Shown here: piece by piece, positions 1 to 10,282 of the stretch
Layout of the letters: the number at the start of each line of letters is the position of its first letter
Numbering within the stretch: position 1 is the first letter of the stretch
NCBI GenBank assembly: GCA_024516035.1
Contig: CM044964.1
Location: 285,501 to 349,500 of the forward strand
Direction: 5' to 3'
DNA from: Bactericera cockerelli
Taxonomy: Eukaryota > Arthropoda > Insecta > Hemiptera > Triozidae
Length of the DNA stretch: 64,000 nucleotides
Made by a program: the position numbers and the translations under genes
Notes under the pieces: generated by a model
Seen by the model: only the letters and a program-made list of their open reading frames with translations
Database searches by the model: none
Told to the model about the DNA's origin: nothing

Positions 1-897
1 TTATTATGTATAGGGACTTACCCATTTTACATGGATTTGGATTAAATAGGAATTTGAAAGAGCTGATAATATTATCCTACATAAACACAATGCACTAACT
101 TTATAACTGTCTACAGTCTGACCAAGAATCAAGTCATTAAAACTGAAGTGATTGCTTGAAAATGTGAGGATTACTATGAGGTACTAACCTTTATTGAAGC
201 CTTGCTTGCAGGTCGAATCTAATAAAAATAAAACATCTGCTGATTGTGAAAATGTAGAAAGTTTCTCACTGAACACTTTATTTCCATTATATAGAGTAAA
301 ATGATAGTTTTGGGTTATAATTATGACTATGAGATAAGAAATTGTATATCGAAATTCTGAAATGGATTTAATTTATAAAATTAAAATTCAGGATTAGAAA
401 AATTTCGAACTTTTTTGAAGTAAACAATTCAGAGAGGAGGAGAAATGGCACTGAAGAGGGAAGAATCATCTACAAGAGGGGAAAAAACAGCTGATTCAAA
501 AAAATCTGTGGCGAATACTAGCGCTTTAAGCTAAGGGCGGAGAAATGCTGCACTAGAGTGACATCTTAGAGAGAAATGCTTGTTAGCCGCCTTCCTGCTC
601 ACCAGCAGGTTGCCAAGATGACAAAGGGTACCAGATCGTGTAGGTATATGCAAAGATATTATAGATGAAGTGTTAAGAGGAAGATGTCTTGAAGTGTTTT
701 ATGATAGTTGAGTTCAGGGGAAGTTTGAATGTGCAGGTAGATTTGGATGAAAATTTAATATTATTACAGGGTGGATCACGCTGACTTTACTTCAATAATA
801 TTTTTGAAACGGTCCACAACCACCATGAAACTCGGAAAAGATTCGAGAAAAGATTACTGATTTTGTTTCTTTATCTATTTAAATAAATAAAGAGGTG
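1..897. other. No recognisable gene
   Basis: AT-rich sequence left of the LTR element. I found no long ORF, splice-bounded exon, SINE head or terminal inverted repeat. An (AAAT)-rich stretch near 870-890 could be the decayed tail of a LINE but has no other support. Confidence 0.4.
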
Positions 898-901
898 CTA
901 T

Positions 902-1119
902 TGTAGAGGGTAGTGAGTTGGAATGAGAAGGCACTTTTTAGATTGATTTAGAAATATATTTGTATACAGCATGTTTCAGATTAAGATTAAATAATAACAA
1001 TTTGTTTTGGGTACTCATTACAATGTAGATAAATGTGAAAGTGAGAAGTTCATTTAACAAACATGCAAAGATAATAGTACTGCACTTAGTATGACACGGC
1101 GATCACGGCGCACGCTACA
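902..1119 (-). repeat. 3' LTR of the CsRn1-like element
   Basis: 218-bp direct repeat of 5146-5360. It starts TGTAGAGGGTAG and ends CACGCTACA on the plus strand. It differs from the other LTR near 930 and 965 by small indels. It is the 3' LTR because the coding strand is minus. Confidence 0.95.
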
Positions 1120-1131
1120 CACTCCCCTGCC
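1120..1131 (-). promoter_or_regulatory. Polypurine tract
   Basis: On the minus strand GGCAGGGGAGTG lies directly against the 3' LTR. This is the expected place and composition for the plus-strand DNA primer of an LTR element. Confidence 0.7.
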
Positions 1132-1163
1132 AGTGATGTAATCACGATTCATCGGTGTGGGGA

Positions 1164-3902
1164 TTAGTTCTGGAATCTCTTGGGGAAGTGGACTCTGCGG
1201 CCGGATCGTGTCGTTATACTGGTTGGTTGAAGCGGGGGGCTGCGGCTGGTGCAATCTGCCTGGTGCTGTGGTGGGTCGGCAGTGTCGGTCATGGTGTAGG
1301 CTGGCTTCAGTCGATCAATGGTGACTGTGGTGTATTTTCCATTGATGTCAATCACGAACGTTCGGGAACTTCTCCTGACGACTGGGTAAGGTCCGTCGTA
1401 TGGCATCTGGAGGCAGCGTTTGGAAAACTCTCGGCGGATGAAAACTTGGTCTGCGGTGTAGAGGTCCTTGAATATGAAGTGGGACTTGTCACCGTGCTGT
1501 GTTCCGCTGACTGGTTGGAGCTGGCGCATGTGGCTGCGAAGATCTTTGACGAACTCTGTTGTGGGGTCTGGATCATCTGTCTTGGATGTGAGGAACTCGC
1601 CGGGAAGTCTGAGTGGTTCACCGTAGACGAGTTCTGCGCTGGATGCCTTGAGATCGTCTCGCCATGCTGCTCGGATTCCAAGTAGGACAGTAGGGAGGAT
1701 GTCTGTCCAGCGGTCGTTGTGGTGGCATTTGATTGCGGCCTTAAGCTGTCTGTGGAGTCGCTCGACCATTCCATTGGCTGCAGGATGATATGCCGTGGTG
1801 CGGAGGTGCTGTGAGCCGGTGAGTGTGCTGAGCTCTTTGAACAGGTTGGACTCGAACTGTCTGCCTTGGTCGGTGGTGATGCGGAGTGGAGTGCCGAACC
1901 GTGCGATCCAGTGAGTGTAGAATGCCTTGGCGACGGTGGAGGCTTCTTGGTCTGGGAGCGGGATCACTTCTGGCCATCGTGTGAAGCGATCAACCATAGT
2001 GAGACAGTACCGGAATCCGTCTGAGTGTGGCATGATGATGAGGTCCATGTGCACATGTTCGAATCTCTGCGTTGGTGGAGAGAAGGAACCGAGTGGGGCC
2101 TTGACGTGGCGAGTGACCTTGGATCGTTGGCAATCAGTGCAGGCTTGGGTCCAGCTGCGGCAGTCCTTGGAAATGAAGGGCCAAACGTGTGCGAGTTTGA
2201 CTGTAGTGTTAGTGCCGGGGTGCGATAGCTGGTGTACCATGTTGAACACAGTGCGTCGGAAAGGTCGGGTGATGTAGGGCCTTGCAGTTGGTGTGGACAC
2301 ATCACAGTAGAGCTTGACACCGGAACCGGGGATCTCTAGTAGTTTGAGTTGAAGTGTGGAGTCGGTTCTTTTGAGTGCTGCTTGTAGTTCGACATCAGTT
2401 TTCTGTGAGGCTGCTAGGGACTTGTAGTCGAGAGTCGCATGGATGAGCTCTATCCTTGACAGGGCATCAGCTACGACGTTTTGATCGCCTGGGACGTACT
2501 GGATGTCGGTGGTGTACTGTGAGATAAGGTCTAGGTGGCGGAACTGGCGAGGCGAGCATTTGTCTGGCTTTTGGCAGAAAGCGAAGGTGAGCGGCTTGTG
2601 GTCCGTGAAGATGGTGAATTGGCGTCCTTCTACCATGTGTCGGAAGTTTTTGACAGCAAGATAGATGGCGAGGAGCTCACGGTCATAGGCACCGTACTTC
2701 TGCTCGGCACTGGAAAGTTTCTTGGAGAAGAAACCGAGTGGCTGCCATTCACTGTTGACCAGTTGTTGAAGTGTTGCGCCTACTGCGGTGTCAGAGGCGT
2801 CCGTGACAAGCGAGAGTGGGGCATTATCGAGAGGGTGAGCGAGGAGGGTGGCTGCTGCGAGTCGCTCTTTGCACTGATCGAATGATTTGATTGCTTCGGG
2901 CGTCCATTGAATCTCTGCCTTGCCTTTGATGTTGTCAGTCAGGAGATCGTTGACTGGTGCGAAGGTGTGGGATGCTCTGGGTATGAAGCGGCGGTAGAAG
3001 TTGAGCATCCCCATGAATTGTCGTACACCTTTGGCTGTAGTTGGTCGCGGGAACTGCAGGATATCCTTGACTCTGTCGGGAAGCGGGCTTGTCCCATTCT
3101 TGGAAATGAAGTATCCTAGGAATCGGACTTGTTCCTGGCCAAACACACATTTGCTGGGATTCAGGACAAGAGAGTGGTCTTGGAATCGCTTGAAGATGAT
3201 TGAGAGGTGTGCCAGGTGTTCTTCCTCTGAGTTGGAAGCTACGAGGACATCGTCGATGTAGGGGAAACAGAAGTCTAAGCCTCGAAGAACTTCATCCATG
3301 AAGCGTTGGAATGTCTGGGCTGCGTTGCATAGGCCAAATGACATGTAGGGGAACTCAAACAGGCCAAATGGGGTGGTGATTGCAGTCTTGCAGATGTCTT
3401 CCTCGGCTACTGGGATCTGATTGTAGGCTCGGACGAGGTCTAGTGTGGTGAAGATTGTTTTGCCTTGAAGAATGTGGGCGAAGTCTTGTATATGTCTCAC
3501 CGGATACTGATCTGGAATGGTGCGGGCATTGAGTCCTCGATAGTCTCCGCAGGGTCGCCAGGTGTCGGCTTGCGGCTTCTCGACCATGTGGAGGGGTGCA
3601 GACCATGGACTGTTGGAAGGTCGAGCAATGCCTAGTTGTAACATTGCGTCGAACTCCTTCTTGGCGGCCTTGAGCTTGGCTGGTGCGAGACGCCTTGGTT
3701 TGCTGGCAACTGGAGGACCGGGAGTTGTCTCAATGAAGTGCTTAGTGTTGTGACGGATGATGCCTGGAGTACCATCGGGGCGTGTGATGTCCTTGAACTG
3801 CTGGAGGAGCTGGTGGTACCGAGAGGCTTTGGAGACTGTCTTGACTGACGGGATATTGGATTCAGCAACATGTCCTTGGGCAGTGAGGTGAGTGGTCCCA
3901 TC
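1164..3902 (-). CDS. Pol: reverse transcriptase, RNase H, integrase
   Basis: The first methionine of the open frame is at 3644, but the frame is open up to about 3902, where it breaks from the protease frame. The order is RT (CGDYRGLN near the start, catalytic YIDD about 130 residues after the methionine), RNase H ([26 protein letters not shown]), then integrase with an HxxxH...CxxC zinc region (HQLSHPG, CTDCQ) and the DDE triad ([20 protein letters not shown]). All catalytic residues I checked are present. The C-terminus is a basic tail ending near the polypurine tract. Long shadow ORFs on the opposite strand are not separate genes. The enzymes copy and integrate the element; without a normal link to Gag-protease this copy is probably not autonomous. 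Confidence 0.93.
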   Translation of the reverse strand, partial: DGTTHLTAQGHVAESNIPSVKTVSKASRYHQLLQQFKDITRPDGTPGIIRHNTKHFIETTPGPPVASKPRRLAPAKLKAAKKEFDAMLQLGIARPSNSPWSAPLHMVEKPQADTWRPCGDYRGLNARTIPDQYPVRHIQDFAHILQGKTIFTTLDLVRAYNQIPVAEEDICKTAITTPFGLFEFPYMSFGLCNAAQTFQRFMDEVLRGLDFCFPYIDDVLVASNSEEEHLAHLSIIFKRFQDHSLVLNPSKCVFGQEQVRFLGYFISKNGTSPLPDRVKDILQFPRPTTAKGVRQFMGMLNFYRRFIPRASHTFAPVNDLLTDNIKGKAEIQWTPEAIKSFDQCKERLAAATLLAHPLDNAPLSLVTDASDTAVGATLQQLVNSEWQPLGFFSKKLSSAEQKYGAYDRELLAIYLAVKNFRHMVEGRQFTIFTDHKPLTFAFCQKPDKCSPRQFRHLDLISQYTTDIQYVPGDQNVVADALSRIELIHATLDYKSLAASQKTDVELQAALKRTDSTLQLKLLEIPGSGVKLYCDVSTPTARPYITRPFRRTVFNMVHQLSHPGTNTTVKLAHVWPFISKDCRSWTQACTDCQRSKVTRHVKAPLGSFSPPTQRFEHVHMDLIIMPHSDGFRYCLTMVDRFTRWPEVIPLPDQEASTVAKAFYTHWIARFGTPLRITTDQGRQFESNLFKELSTLTGSQHLRTTAYHPAANGMVERLHRQLKAAIKCHHNDRWTDILPTVLLGIRAAWRDDLKASSAELVYGEPLRLPGEFLTSKTDDPDPTTEFVKDLRSHMRQLQPVSGTQHGDKSHFIFKDLYTADQVFIRREFSKRCLQMPYDGPYPVVRRSSRTFVIDINGKYTTVTIDRLKPAYTMTDTADPPQHQADCTSRSPPLQPTSITTRSGRRVHFPKRFQN

Positions 3903-4261
3903 AAGTTCCGTAGGTCCACTAGCAAATTAAAATGGTGGAGGAAATCTGCGCCGATGATTGGCTTCGAAACATCTGCTACTACGAACCGCCAGGTGAAGTC
4001 GCGCCGGAGTCCAAAGTTCAGTGACAAGGTGATGGTGCCGTAGGTGTTGATGTCCGTGGAATTGGCTGCGGACAGGATGTAGTCGGTCTTCTCACGTCTA
4101 CCAGGTGCTGCAGAACGTGGGAAAACGCATAAGTCGGCGCCAGTGTCAATGAGGAACTGCAACTTGGTTGAATGCTCTGTGACGAAGAGACGGCGGGGCG
4201 TAGGACTCGACTGAGAAGCCGTCATGATCAGCGGTCCGTGTCGTTTCCCTGAAACTTGCAT
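3903..4261 (-). CDS. Retropepsin-like protease of the LTR element
   Basis: The frame is -1 relative to Gag and overlaps its end by 34 nt, as in programmed -1 frameshifting. It carries the aspartic protease active site [13 protein letters not shown] and a later IIGADFL segment, matching the retropepsin fold of Ty3/gypsy elements. Near 3903 the meaningful reading moves into the RT frame. The protease frame itself stays open but becomes serine-rich nonsense down to 3632. The simplest reading is an indel not divisible by three, hence a damaged copy. A second programmed shift is possible but unusual for this group. Confidence 0.8.
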
Positions 4262-5058
4262 GGCTGCTCACATTTCTTTGCTTGGGGTCCAAAGCGCCAG
4301 TGGTACCAGCAAGTGTCTGTGCGTGGCCTGGAACTGCTGCGGCCTCGGGACTGGGAACGGCTCTGGTATCTGTCACAGGCTGGGGATTGACTTCTGCTCT
4401 GATGGTTAAATCGTAGTGATGCAACTTCTTGACGGAGACTGGCAATTTCTTGACTGAAGTTGGCGGCAAGTTGGTTGAATTTGAGGGCAAGTATGTCATC
4501 AGCCCTTGGTATTGAAGTTTCTGAGACTTGGGGCACGAATGGGCGAGTAGCTTCTGCGATGTTGTCTGCGTGAGTTGCGAGCTCTGTGAGGTTCTTCTCC
4601 TTGACAATAGCTAGGGCAACTTGGACGGGCTTGGGGAGGCGGCTCATCCACAGCGTTTTAAGTAGAGAATCGGACACTGTTGCGTCTGCGAGGTGCTGCA
4701 GGTGGCGGAGAAATTGAGAAGGTTTTCTGTCGCCAATTTCCTCTCGTTCCAGGAGTTGTTTGGTTTTCTCTTCTTGAGTCGCACTGAGACGTTCAATGAG
4801 CTTTTCCTTGATGGAGTCGTAGGCCTTGTCCTGGGGTGGATTGAGAATGACATCCTTGACTTCGGTGGCGTATCGGCTCGGGAGTGCAGAAATGATGTAG
4901 CCGAATTTGGTGGAGTCTGCTTTGATGCCGGAACCAGTGAAACTTCCTTCCACCATTGCAAACCAAAGTTGAGGGTCAGATTGGATGAATTCTGGGAGTT
5001 TCACAGTTACTCTGGACACTTGAACGGCGGATGAATTGTTCTTGTTCTCCTCAGGCAT
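4228..5058 (-). CDS. Gag of the CsRn1-like element
   Basis: 276 residues starting MPEENKNNSS. The central part has a typical gypsy capsid pattern (LWFAMVEGSF, then PSRYATEVKDVI). A basic, serine/arginine-rich stretch precedes [18 protein letters not shown] near the C-terminus. That Cys-His-Cys-Cys arrangement replaces the usual CCHC zinc knuckle and is the signature reported for CsRn1-like elements. Gag forms the particle and packages element RNA. The start sits about 70 nt inside the primer site, a normal leader length. Confidence 0.88.
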   Translation of the reverse strand: MPEENKNNSSAVQVSRVTVKLPEFIQSDPQLWFAMVEGSFTGSGIKADSTKFGYIISALPSRYATEVKDVILNPPQDKAYDSIKEKLIERLSATQEEKTKQLLEREEIGDRKPSQFLRHLQHLADATVSDSLLKTLWMSRLPKPVQVALAIVKEKNLTELATHADNIAEATRPFVPQVSETSIPRADDILALKFNQLAANFSQEIASLRQEVASLRFNHQSRSQSPACDRYQSRSQSRGRSSSRPRTDTCWYHWRFGPQAKKCEQPCKFQGNDTDR

Positions 5059-5129
5059 GGTTGAAGCTTGGCTAGGGCTGGGAGCTGCTGAAGGCTGGAG
5101 GTTGGCTGGTTGCTAGGGTTGTTATTCAG

Positions 5130-5142
5130 GTCGGGGTCACCA
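5130..5142 (-). promoter_or_regulatory. Primer-binding site, tRNA-Trp type
   Basis: Three nucleotides inside the 5' LTR the minus strand reads TGGTGACCCCGAC. This is the complement of GTCGGGGTCA plus CCA, which is the 3' end of insect tRNA-Trp as I know it. First-strand cDNA synthesis would start here. Confidence 0.8.
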
Positions 5143-5145
5143 CTT

Positions 5146-5360
5146 TGTAGAGGGTAGTGAGTTGGAATGAGATTTTTAGATTGATTTAGAAATATATTTG
5201 TATACAGGTTTTAGTTTCAGATTAAGATTAAATAATAACAATTTGTTTTGGGTACTCATTACAATGTAGATAAATGTGAAAGTGAGAAGTTCATTTAACA
5301 AACATGCAAAGATAATAGTACTGCACTTAGTATGACACGGCGATCACGGCGCACGCTACA
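5146..5360 (-). repeat. 5' LTR of the CsRn1-like element
   Basis: 215-bp copy of the repeat at 902-1119. It ends at 5360 and is followed by the CTAT target duplication. It should hold the element's promoter and polyadenylation signals; I could not pick a convincing TATA box. Confidence 0.95.
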
Positions 5361-5479
5361 CTATATTAAACTGTTAGCGTAATGGGACTTCCTGTCTCGA
5401 GCCGACAGTCTAAATAAAGCACTACTATACTATATTGTACTTTAACCTTTGTCTCAGTTTTGATAGTATTTTTTTCTTT

Positions 5480-5700
5480 TAGGTCGACCGTCACTTTCAA
5501 CTGCATGGTCATGTCTTTCAACTGAAAGGATTTTATTCTCCATTCACTGGAAACTCACAAACTATCTCCTCAAATTGACGTCACTTAGCCAAAGTGGGAC
5601 CGGAAATTGCTAGTAACACGAGAGTTCAAACTTGAATGGTCAATGGGTCAATCTATGCAAGTCTAGCTTTGTTGGACGTTACCTGAATTCAGTGACTGAA
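5480..5700 (-). mobile_element. SINE family G, degraded copy
   Basis: The plus strand shows the family G body in reverse orientation: GTCACTTTCAACTGCATGGT, then a stretch like CTCCATTCACTGGAAACTCA. Diverged from the copies at 24954 and 32586. Confidence 0.5.
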
Positions 5701-5716
5701 TGAGAACTCTATCCTG

Positions 5717-5880
5717 TTTAAGAAACACTCTCCGGTGATGAATCTCCAAAATTCCCTTTCAATCGTCACACAACGCATTGTGATTGGTTATTTGAACGCA
5801 ATAACTAATCAAAGTGCGTTGTGTGACAGTTGAAAGGGCGATTCGACGATATTGAGTGTGGAGAGTATTTTTTCTGGAAT
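5717..5880. mobile_element. Palindromic MITE, unexpanded form
   Basis: An imperfect inverted repeat folds around GATTGGTTATTTGAACGC. The arms contain AGAAACACTCTCC on one side and GGAGAGTATTTTTTCTGG on the other, plus CCCTTTCAA...TTGAAAGGG. It is the same family as 52825-53445, but without the 33-bp expansion there. Confidence 0.65.
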
Positions 5881-6756
5881 GAGCTTCTGGTGTATTCAAC
5901 GAGCCATCAACGCTGCTTTACCTACTTCGTAAATTCAAATTGAAGTAAAAAATGGTGTTAATCTAGTAAGTGATGTGCTTCACGTACTTCTTAAAACAAA
6001 ATACTATGCCCTACAAAAATTGAGAGATCACAAAACATCAATTTGAATTACAAAAAAGGAAGCTCTACAAGTCTACAACCACCTATTTTCAAAATGCACC
6101 CTTATCACAGTACATACCTACAGGAAATTCAGTCTTGGTTGAGATTCGAACCAACCCCGATCGAAGTCGCGTCCTTTCTCCGATGGCGGTAAAGTGAAGA
6201 GGAATTCGAAATTGAATCGGGTGTGTCATCTATATTTCCTAATCGATTTTCATAAATCGATGTGTAGGACGATTTTGATAACGAAAATCGAGAGTATAAA
6301 TAACTCGTGAATAGGTCCCCGTCCAGATCATTTTTTTATTTATCTTAGGGGGTTGTGCCTATCTAAGGGCTAACGATTTATATTCAGTTGCTTAGTCGTT
6401 TACCCCCTTCATAATGAATTAAATCCTTGAGGATTATATCATACGATCGTATCGTAAATGATATTTGCGCTCAATTTAATTTTTAAATTATTTTCGAGGG
6501 ATATGGGAAGCCGTTTGATGTTCATCCAATTAGAAATAATCGATTTCTAAAAGCTGATACTATCGATAACCACCATAATAATCAAAAACCAAAACAAACA
6601 TAACACAACGATTTAAGGAAAAGAAAAAACTTTACTGAAAACTTGAAAGTTTGATAATTTATTCAATTTATATTAAAAACACTTTTGATTTTATATATTA
6701 ATGTTTTTATTAGCTAATTAATAAATTAGCCATTATTAAATGCTACTTTCTCAGCA
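5881..6756. other. Transferrin upstream region, no other feature seen
   Basis: Non-coding AT-rich DNA upstream of the transferrin start codon. It should contain the promoter and 5' UTR, but no TATA box, initiator or iron-responsive element could be assigned with confidence. Exons entirely within the 5' UTR cannot be excluded. Confidence 0.4.
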
Positions 6757-6808
6757 ATGAATTCACAAGTAACCCTCCTATGTTTCGCCCTAGCATACAC
6801 AATAGAAG
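6757..6808 (+). CDS. Transferrin exon 1 (signal peptide)
   Basis: ATG followed by 17 codons, MNSQVTLLCFALAYTIE plus one nucleotide, then the donor GGTAAGAG. The peptide has a hydrophobic core (VTLLCFALAY) typical of a secretory signal. Exon 2 begins in the matching phase (G|CT) and supplies AQFYTS, so cleavage may fall near that join. The exon is too short to show as an ORF. Assignment rests on phase, donor and signal character together. Confidence 0.75.
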
Positions 6809-6939
6809 GTAAGAGAATCCAATCCCTGTGGTGAATCATCCCAAATTCCTGCAACCTGTTGAAGAAATCTTTGATTTAGATTTCAAAAAAAATTAGGTCG
6901 TGTTTTCTTAAAAAAAAAACACTCCAATAAAACCAGAAT

Positions 6940-7080
6940 GAACCTCCTCAATGAGATTTTAGATGGGGGACCTTAAACAGTGAGAAGACCAGTGTCTCGC
7001 TAGAGGATTATAAACAAATAATGAACTAGTCCACCCTAACAAGCCAGGCTAGCTTGGATTTTCGTAAGGGTTTAATGACA
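6940..7080 (-). repeat. Interspersed repeat R fragment
   Basis: The words CAGTGAGAAGACCAGTGTCT and AACAAGCCAGGCTAGC, with intervening TATAAACAAA, recur in the other orientation at about 9130-9220 and 43380-43495. Class unknown. Confidence 0.5.
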
Positions 7081-7130
7081 TGGAAAGAAATAATTTAAGT
7101 TATCATGATGGTTGATGGCACATAGAAATA

Positions 7131-7741
7131 CAATAGAAATTATAATGACACCATTTACATCAAACAATCGGCTACAGCAAACAAAATCTCTGGTCCTTTG
7201 GAGCCTTATGGAAAATTAACATTGGTATCGTTTATAAGAAACATCAGCTATAAGAAATAATATCACCTTTAGCGAACAAATTTTCAAGTCCCATGGTTAC
7301 TTCCTATTGGTTATAATGTACAAAATGAATTGTGATGCTGTGTGAGTAAAACAGAAAACATGTTTAGTTTTGTAGAACTTTGTCTATGAGTAGATGAGTG
7401 ACCTGTCTAATTTAGATGCATACTATCTTCCTTAAATTTTTTTATTTATTTATTTTAGTCACTTGGAATGTATGTTTTAACTACATAATATTCATGGATG
7501 GATTATGTATGTACAATTGTACATACATAAATGTACATTTTTCATATCTTACAAAGTTTTTTTTTCATTTTTCATATCTTACAAAGTTTTCTTATAACAA
7601 ACATTGTTCTCTTATAAGCAATACTTATCAGATACAGTGAATTTGTTCCTTATAAATCTGATATATTGGTTATAGTGAAAATCGGCTATAAGGAACAAAT
7701 CTGTCCGGTCCCTTGAAGTTTGTTATAAACAATTTCTACTG
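7131..7741. mobile_element. pogo/Tigger-like MITE
   Basis: The ends are imperfect inverted repeats, CAATAGAAATT and AATTTCTACTG, with TA on both outer sides. The subterminal motif CTATAAGGAACAAATCTG with GGTCCCTTGAAG is repeated in both halves, as in non-autonomous pogo/Tigger-type elements. There is no transposase; the small ORF at 7416-7640 is low-complexity. It lies in transferrin intron 1. Confidence 0.6.
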
Positions 7742-7749
7742 TATGTGGT

Positions 7750-7860
7750 TTAGAACAAACCATTTTTTCCACTTAAGTTGGCTGGAGAGTATCACATCCC
7801 CCAGCTGTAGCCAAGCTGGTAAACAACAACATCAAACTCAATGAGTGTTTGATAGATGAA
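7750..7860 (+). repeat. Interspersed repeat containing GTTGGCTGGAGA
   Basis: AAGTTGGCTGGAGA followed by CCAGCTGTAGCCAAGCTGG and an AACAACA stretch. The same string occurs at 53477-53550. It is probably a short 3' end of a mobile element. Confidence 0.5.
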
Positions 7861-8225
7861 ATTTCTAGCTCATGCATATTCTACAAATTAATGTGGAAAA
7901 CAACATCAAAACAAGAGCAATCAGTACATTAGATACATAATGGTACTTGTTATTCACCTGTTCCACACAATGACTATGTACCTAGTTGAAGGTTTCAAAG
8001 AAATTCCCAAGTCAAAATTATGTACTTATTTATTCAATGAGAGCAAGAGAGTCTTAAAAAGTTCATGTTGTAGATTTAGTTATAAATTACCTACGATTTT
8101 TTTTGTTTGTCATATTATTATTTTTACATTTACAACAAAAATACAAACGAAACATATTAGGTGACAATAAACATTTCTAGTCATGAGAAAATGTGATTTT
8201 CATTTGCTTATTTGTTTAGTTTCAG

Positions 8226-8389
8226 CTCAATTCTACACATCCACTCCTGTTATAAATCCAGATGACAAGCGTATGATTTGGTGCACCGTAAACCAAGAAG
8301 AGCAATGGAAATGTACAAACCTGACTAGGGCCGTCAATGAGAGCATGCACATCTATGGGAATATCAAGTTTAATTTAGAATGTATAAGT
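8226..8389 (+). CDS. Transferrin exon 2 (start of N-lobe)
   Basis: The exon lies between acceptor TTTAGTTTCAG and donor AGT|GTGAGT. It encodes AQFYTSTPVINPDDKRMIWC, then TVNQEEQWKC and KFNLECIS. This is the transferrin lobe opening: the (W)CTVN-x-EQ-x-KC motif with conserved half-cystines, and LEC at the end of the first repeat. Sequence upstream of 8226 that stays open in this frame is intronic read-through. Exon 1 plus exon 2 is exactly 72 codons, so the next intron is in phase 0. Confidence 0.9.
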
Positions 8390-8709
8390 GTGAGTTCTAA
8401 CTTTTGGTGTGAAATACAAACCAAGTAATTAATGTATTATTTTTGTGTTTATCACTAATAGGTATTGCTCAAAATCAGCTTACTTTTTGTTTTCCTTGGG
8501 ACTCAAACCTTCAACCTTGAGTTTTTTTCACCTGATTTTGCACCTAGCCTTGTCCTAAGCATCTCAATCTCAAGCTCTCTCTAATTTAGAATATATTTTC
8601 TAAGAAGACAACTGTGTGTAGTGCTCAATGCTCATGGTACAAAAGGTGGGATTTATGAGAATAAAGTTAGTAATTTGTTGTAATCACAAAAGTAATATAA
8701 CAGTTACTG

Positions 8710-8840
8710 AAACATTCAAAATTTGGTTACAGTTGTTTGTAAGAGATACCACTTAAATGTGACTTATTGTATCTCTTCTCACCCATCAGAGAGGAGGCAT
8801 ACAGGCATACTACAGGATGGTACAGACCACAACCATCTAC
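8710..8840 (+). mobile_element. SINE family A, 3' part
   Basis: Contains AAATTTGGTTACAGTTGTTTG, then CTTCTCACCCATCAGAGAGG and CAGACCACAACC. These are the body motifs of the full copy at 21106-21391; the tRNA head is missing. Confidence 0.7.
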
Positions 8841-8937
8841 ATAATTTGCTTATCATGGCTATGATTTTGAAAATGCAGTGAAATACTTTTTTCAAAATTT
8901 ATTCCTTATTTATGAAAGTAAATTTATGTATCTATAG

Positions 8938-9070
8938 GGTTTCAACAAAGATGAGTGCATGGCAATGTTGGACAAGGAAGAGGCGCACATAACAACTCTG
9001 GATGCAGGAGAAGTGTTTGTAGGTGGACGATACCACAGTCTGATACCCATAATGCAGGAAGTTCTAAGAG
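8938..9070 (+). CDS. Transferrin exon 3
   Basis: The exon runs from acceptor ATCTATAG to donor AGAG|GTAATA and encodes GFNKDECMAMLDKEEAHITT, then LDAGEVFVGGRYHSLIPIMQ. The LDAG aspartate corresponds to the iron ligand Asp63 of human transferrin. 133 nt, ending in phase 1. The reading frame matches exons 2 and 4 without adjustment. Confidence 0.93.
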
Positions 9071-9129
9071 GTAATAACCATTGTGATTGTGAGGACTTGG
9101 ACTTTTTCTTTACAAGTAAATAAATCCTT

Positions 9130-9260
9130 AGGAAACTGGCTTGTCAGTTCTTTGTTTATAGTCCTCTAGCAAGACACTGGTCTTCTCCCTGTTTAATGTA
9201 CCCTACCTAGACAAACCTATCTATAATAATAAATGCTGCTGGAATATTGGGACACCACAG
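9130..9260 (+). repeat. Interspersed repeat R fragment
   Basis: TTTATAGTCCTCTAGCAAGAC followed by CTGGTCTTCTCCCTGTTTAA. The same family as 43380-43495 (plus) and 6940-7080 (minus). Confidence 0.5.
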
Positions 9261-9487
9261 GCTGAAATGGTATTTGAACTACCTCTATCTCTTTTCTTTT
9301 TAATAATAATAAATAAATACCCGGTGTACGGGAGTATATTTACGGGAATAGCCCTATTTACAAGCCCTTTTCAGATTTTTATTATTATATAAGGGCATTT
9401 TTCCCCTACACAACAACAGTACCTGATGGTTTGTAAATGATTTGTTGCATAGTCATAAAAAATGTAAAAATGAAAATCTTTTCTCAG

Positions 9488-9664
9488 ATGGCTCCAAGCA
9501 CTACTATTCCGTGGCTGTTCTGAAGAAAGGTGCATTGCCCGATGTTACCCATCTTGCACATCTGCGGAACAAGAAAGCATGCTTTGCAGGCGTGGGGACC
9601 CAGGCAGGCTGGGTGATTCCTGTGGATATGCTCATGAGGAAAGGAGGCATGGAAGTGATTGACT
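9488..9664 (+). CDS. Transferrin exon 4
   Basis: Encodes DGSKHYYSVAVLKKGALPDV, then KKACFAGVGTQAGWVIPVD and GGMEVID, between acceptor TTTTCTCAG and donor GACT|GTAAGT. YYSVAVLKK is the transferrin YYAVAVVKK motif, and its tyrosine corresponds to ligand Tyr95. In the anion-binding loop the human CHTGLGRSAGW reads CFAGVGTQAGW here, so both the anion-binding Thr120 and Arg124 are changed. Phase 1 at both ends. Confidence 0.95.
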
Positions 9665-9704
9665 GTAAGTATTAAGATCAAACCGTCTGTGTCAGTACTT
9701 TAGT

Positions 9705-9800
9705 AGTCAAGGCGTCGCCGTCGGTCTGAGGTCGTGGTTTCGAAACCCAGCAGGGATATGACAGGTTATCCTAACATTTAAGATTTTGAACACATAATAA
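9705..9800 (+). mobile_element. SINE family C fragment
   Basis: GGTCGTGGTTTCGAAACCCAG is a B-box region close to the family C copies at 24150-24245 and 54230-54312, followed by ACAGGTTATCCT. The 5' end is lost. Confidence 0.5.
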
Positions 9801-9807
9801 TGACAAC

Positions 9808-9975
9808 AAAGAGTGGTTAACGCGCTAGTCTGGTATTCAAGGTAGCATAAGGATCCGTTGGTTTGAATCCCACGCAGTGCATGAATTTTTTGTCATTAAT
9901 ATGAGTTTGTGACCACATAATAATAAGACTCTGAGGGTTAGGTGCTAGAAAATTCTTTGAAGAGTATTATTAATA
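9808..9975 (+). mobile_element. SINE family B
   Basis: Begins in the A box (GTGGTTAACGCGCTAGTCTG) and has B-box-like GGTTTGAATCCCACGCAGTG. The family body follows: GTGACCACATAATAATAAGA, CTCTGAGGGTTAGGTG and a TTATTAAT tail. Confidence 0.75.
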
Positions 9976-10051
9976 CCACAGTTATTGTTGGAATTCAAGG
10001 ACATAATCGTTCTAATTGGTTAGTGTGATAAGTGTGTTATTTATTTTTCTC

Positions 10052-10152
10052 TCTACTTTAGATGTTGTGCGGTCCACTGATACCTTGTCAGGAAAAATAA
10101 GTAGCTGTTTTAATTGGAACAGTGACCAGTGGCAGACTTTTGGACAAAATAA
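10052..10152 (+). mobile_element. SINE family F fragment
   Basis: GCGGTCCACTGATACCTTGT, then AAATAAGTAGCTGTTTTAAT and AGTGACCAGTGGCAG match the bodies at 37655-37735 and, reversed, 11345-11440. The short ORF read here is not a gene. Confidence 0.6.
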
Positions 10153-10282
10153 GAAATTGTATTACATAGTAAAAAGAAATGGAAAAGTCATATGTATGTG
10201 CTGCCCAATGAAATTTGTGATATATTAAAACAAATAACACTGGTTAGTTAATTTATAACACCTACTCTACTTCATTTTTCAG

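Larger units (their letters stand above)
898..5364 (-). mobile_element. CsRn1-like Ty3/gypsy LTR retrotransposon
   Basis: Complete LTR element read on the minus strand. It has two LTRs of 218 and 215 bp, both of the form TGTA...TACA on the minus strand, flanked by a 4-bp target duplication CTAT (898-901 and 5361-5364). Gag, protease, reverse transcriptase, RNase H and integrase are in the Ty3/gypsy order. Three traits fit the CsRn1 group known from flukes and insects: a C-H-C-C Gag motif instead of the usual CCHC knuckle, a primer site matching the 3' end of tRNA-Trp, and a 4-bp target site. The LTRs differ mainly by a few small indels, so the insertion is fairly young. A frameshift between protease and RT suggests this copy is no longer autonomous. 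Group assignment comes from family knowledge, not from a tree. Confidence 0.92.

Noticed and set aside
1155..3753. Several open frames on the plus strand and alternative minus frames over the LTR element
   Set aside because: They overlap the well-supported Gag-Pol frames and have no motifs of their own. They are shadows caused by the G+C-rich coding region.
8183..8225. Methionine start MRKCDFHLLICLVS in front of transferrin exon 2
   Set aside because: Although hydrophobic, this part lies upstream of a clear acceptor TTTAGTTTCAG. The in-phase first exon at 6757-6808 gives a proper signal peptide.
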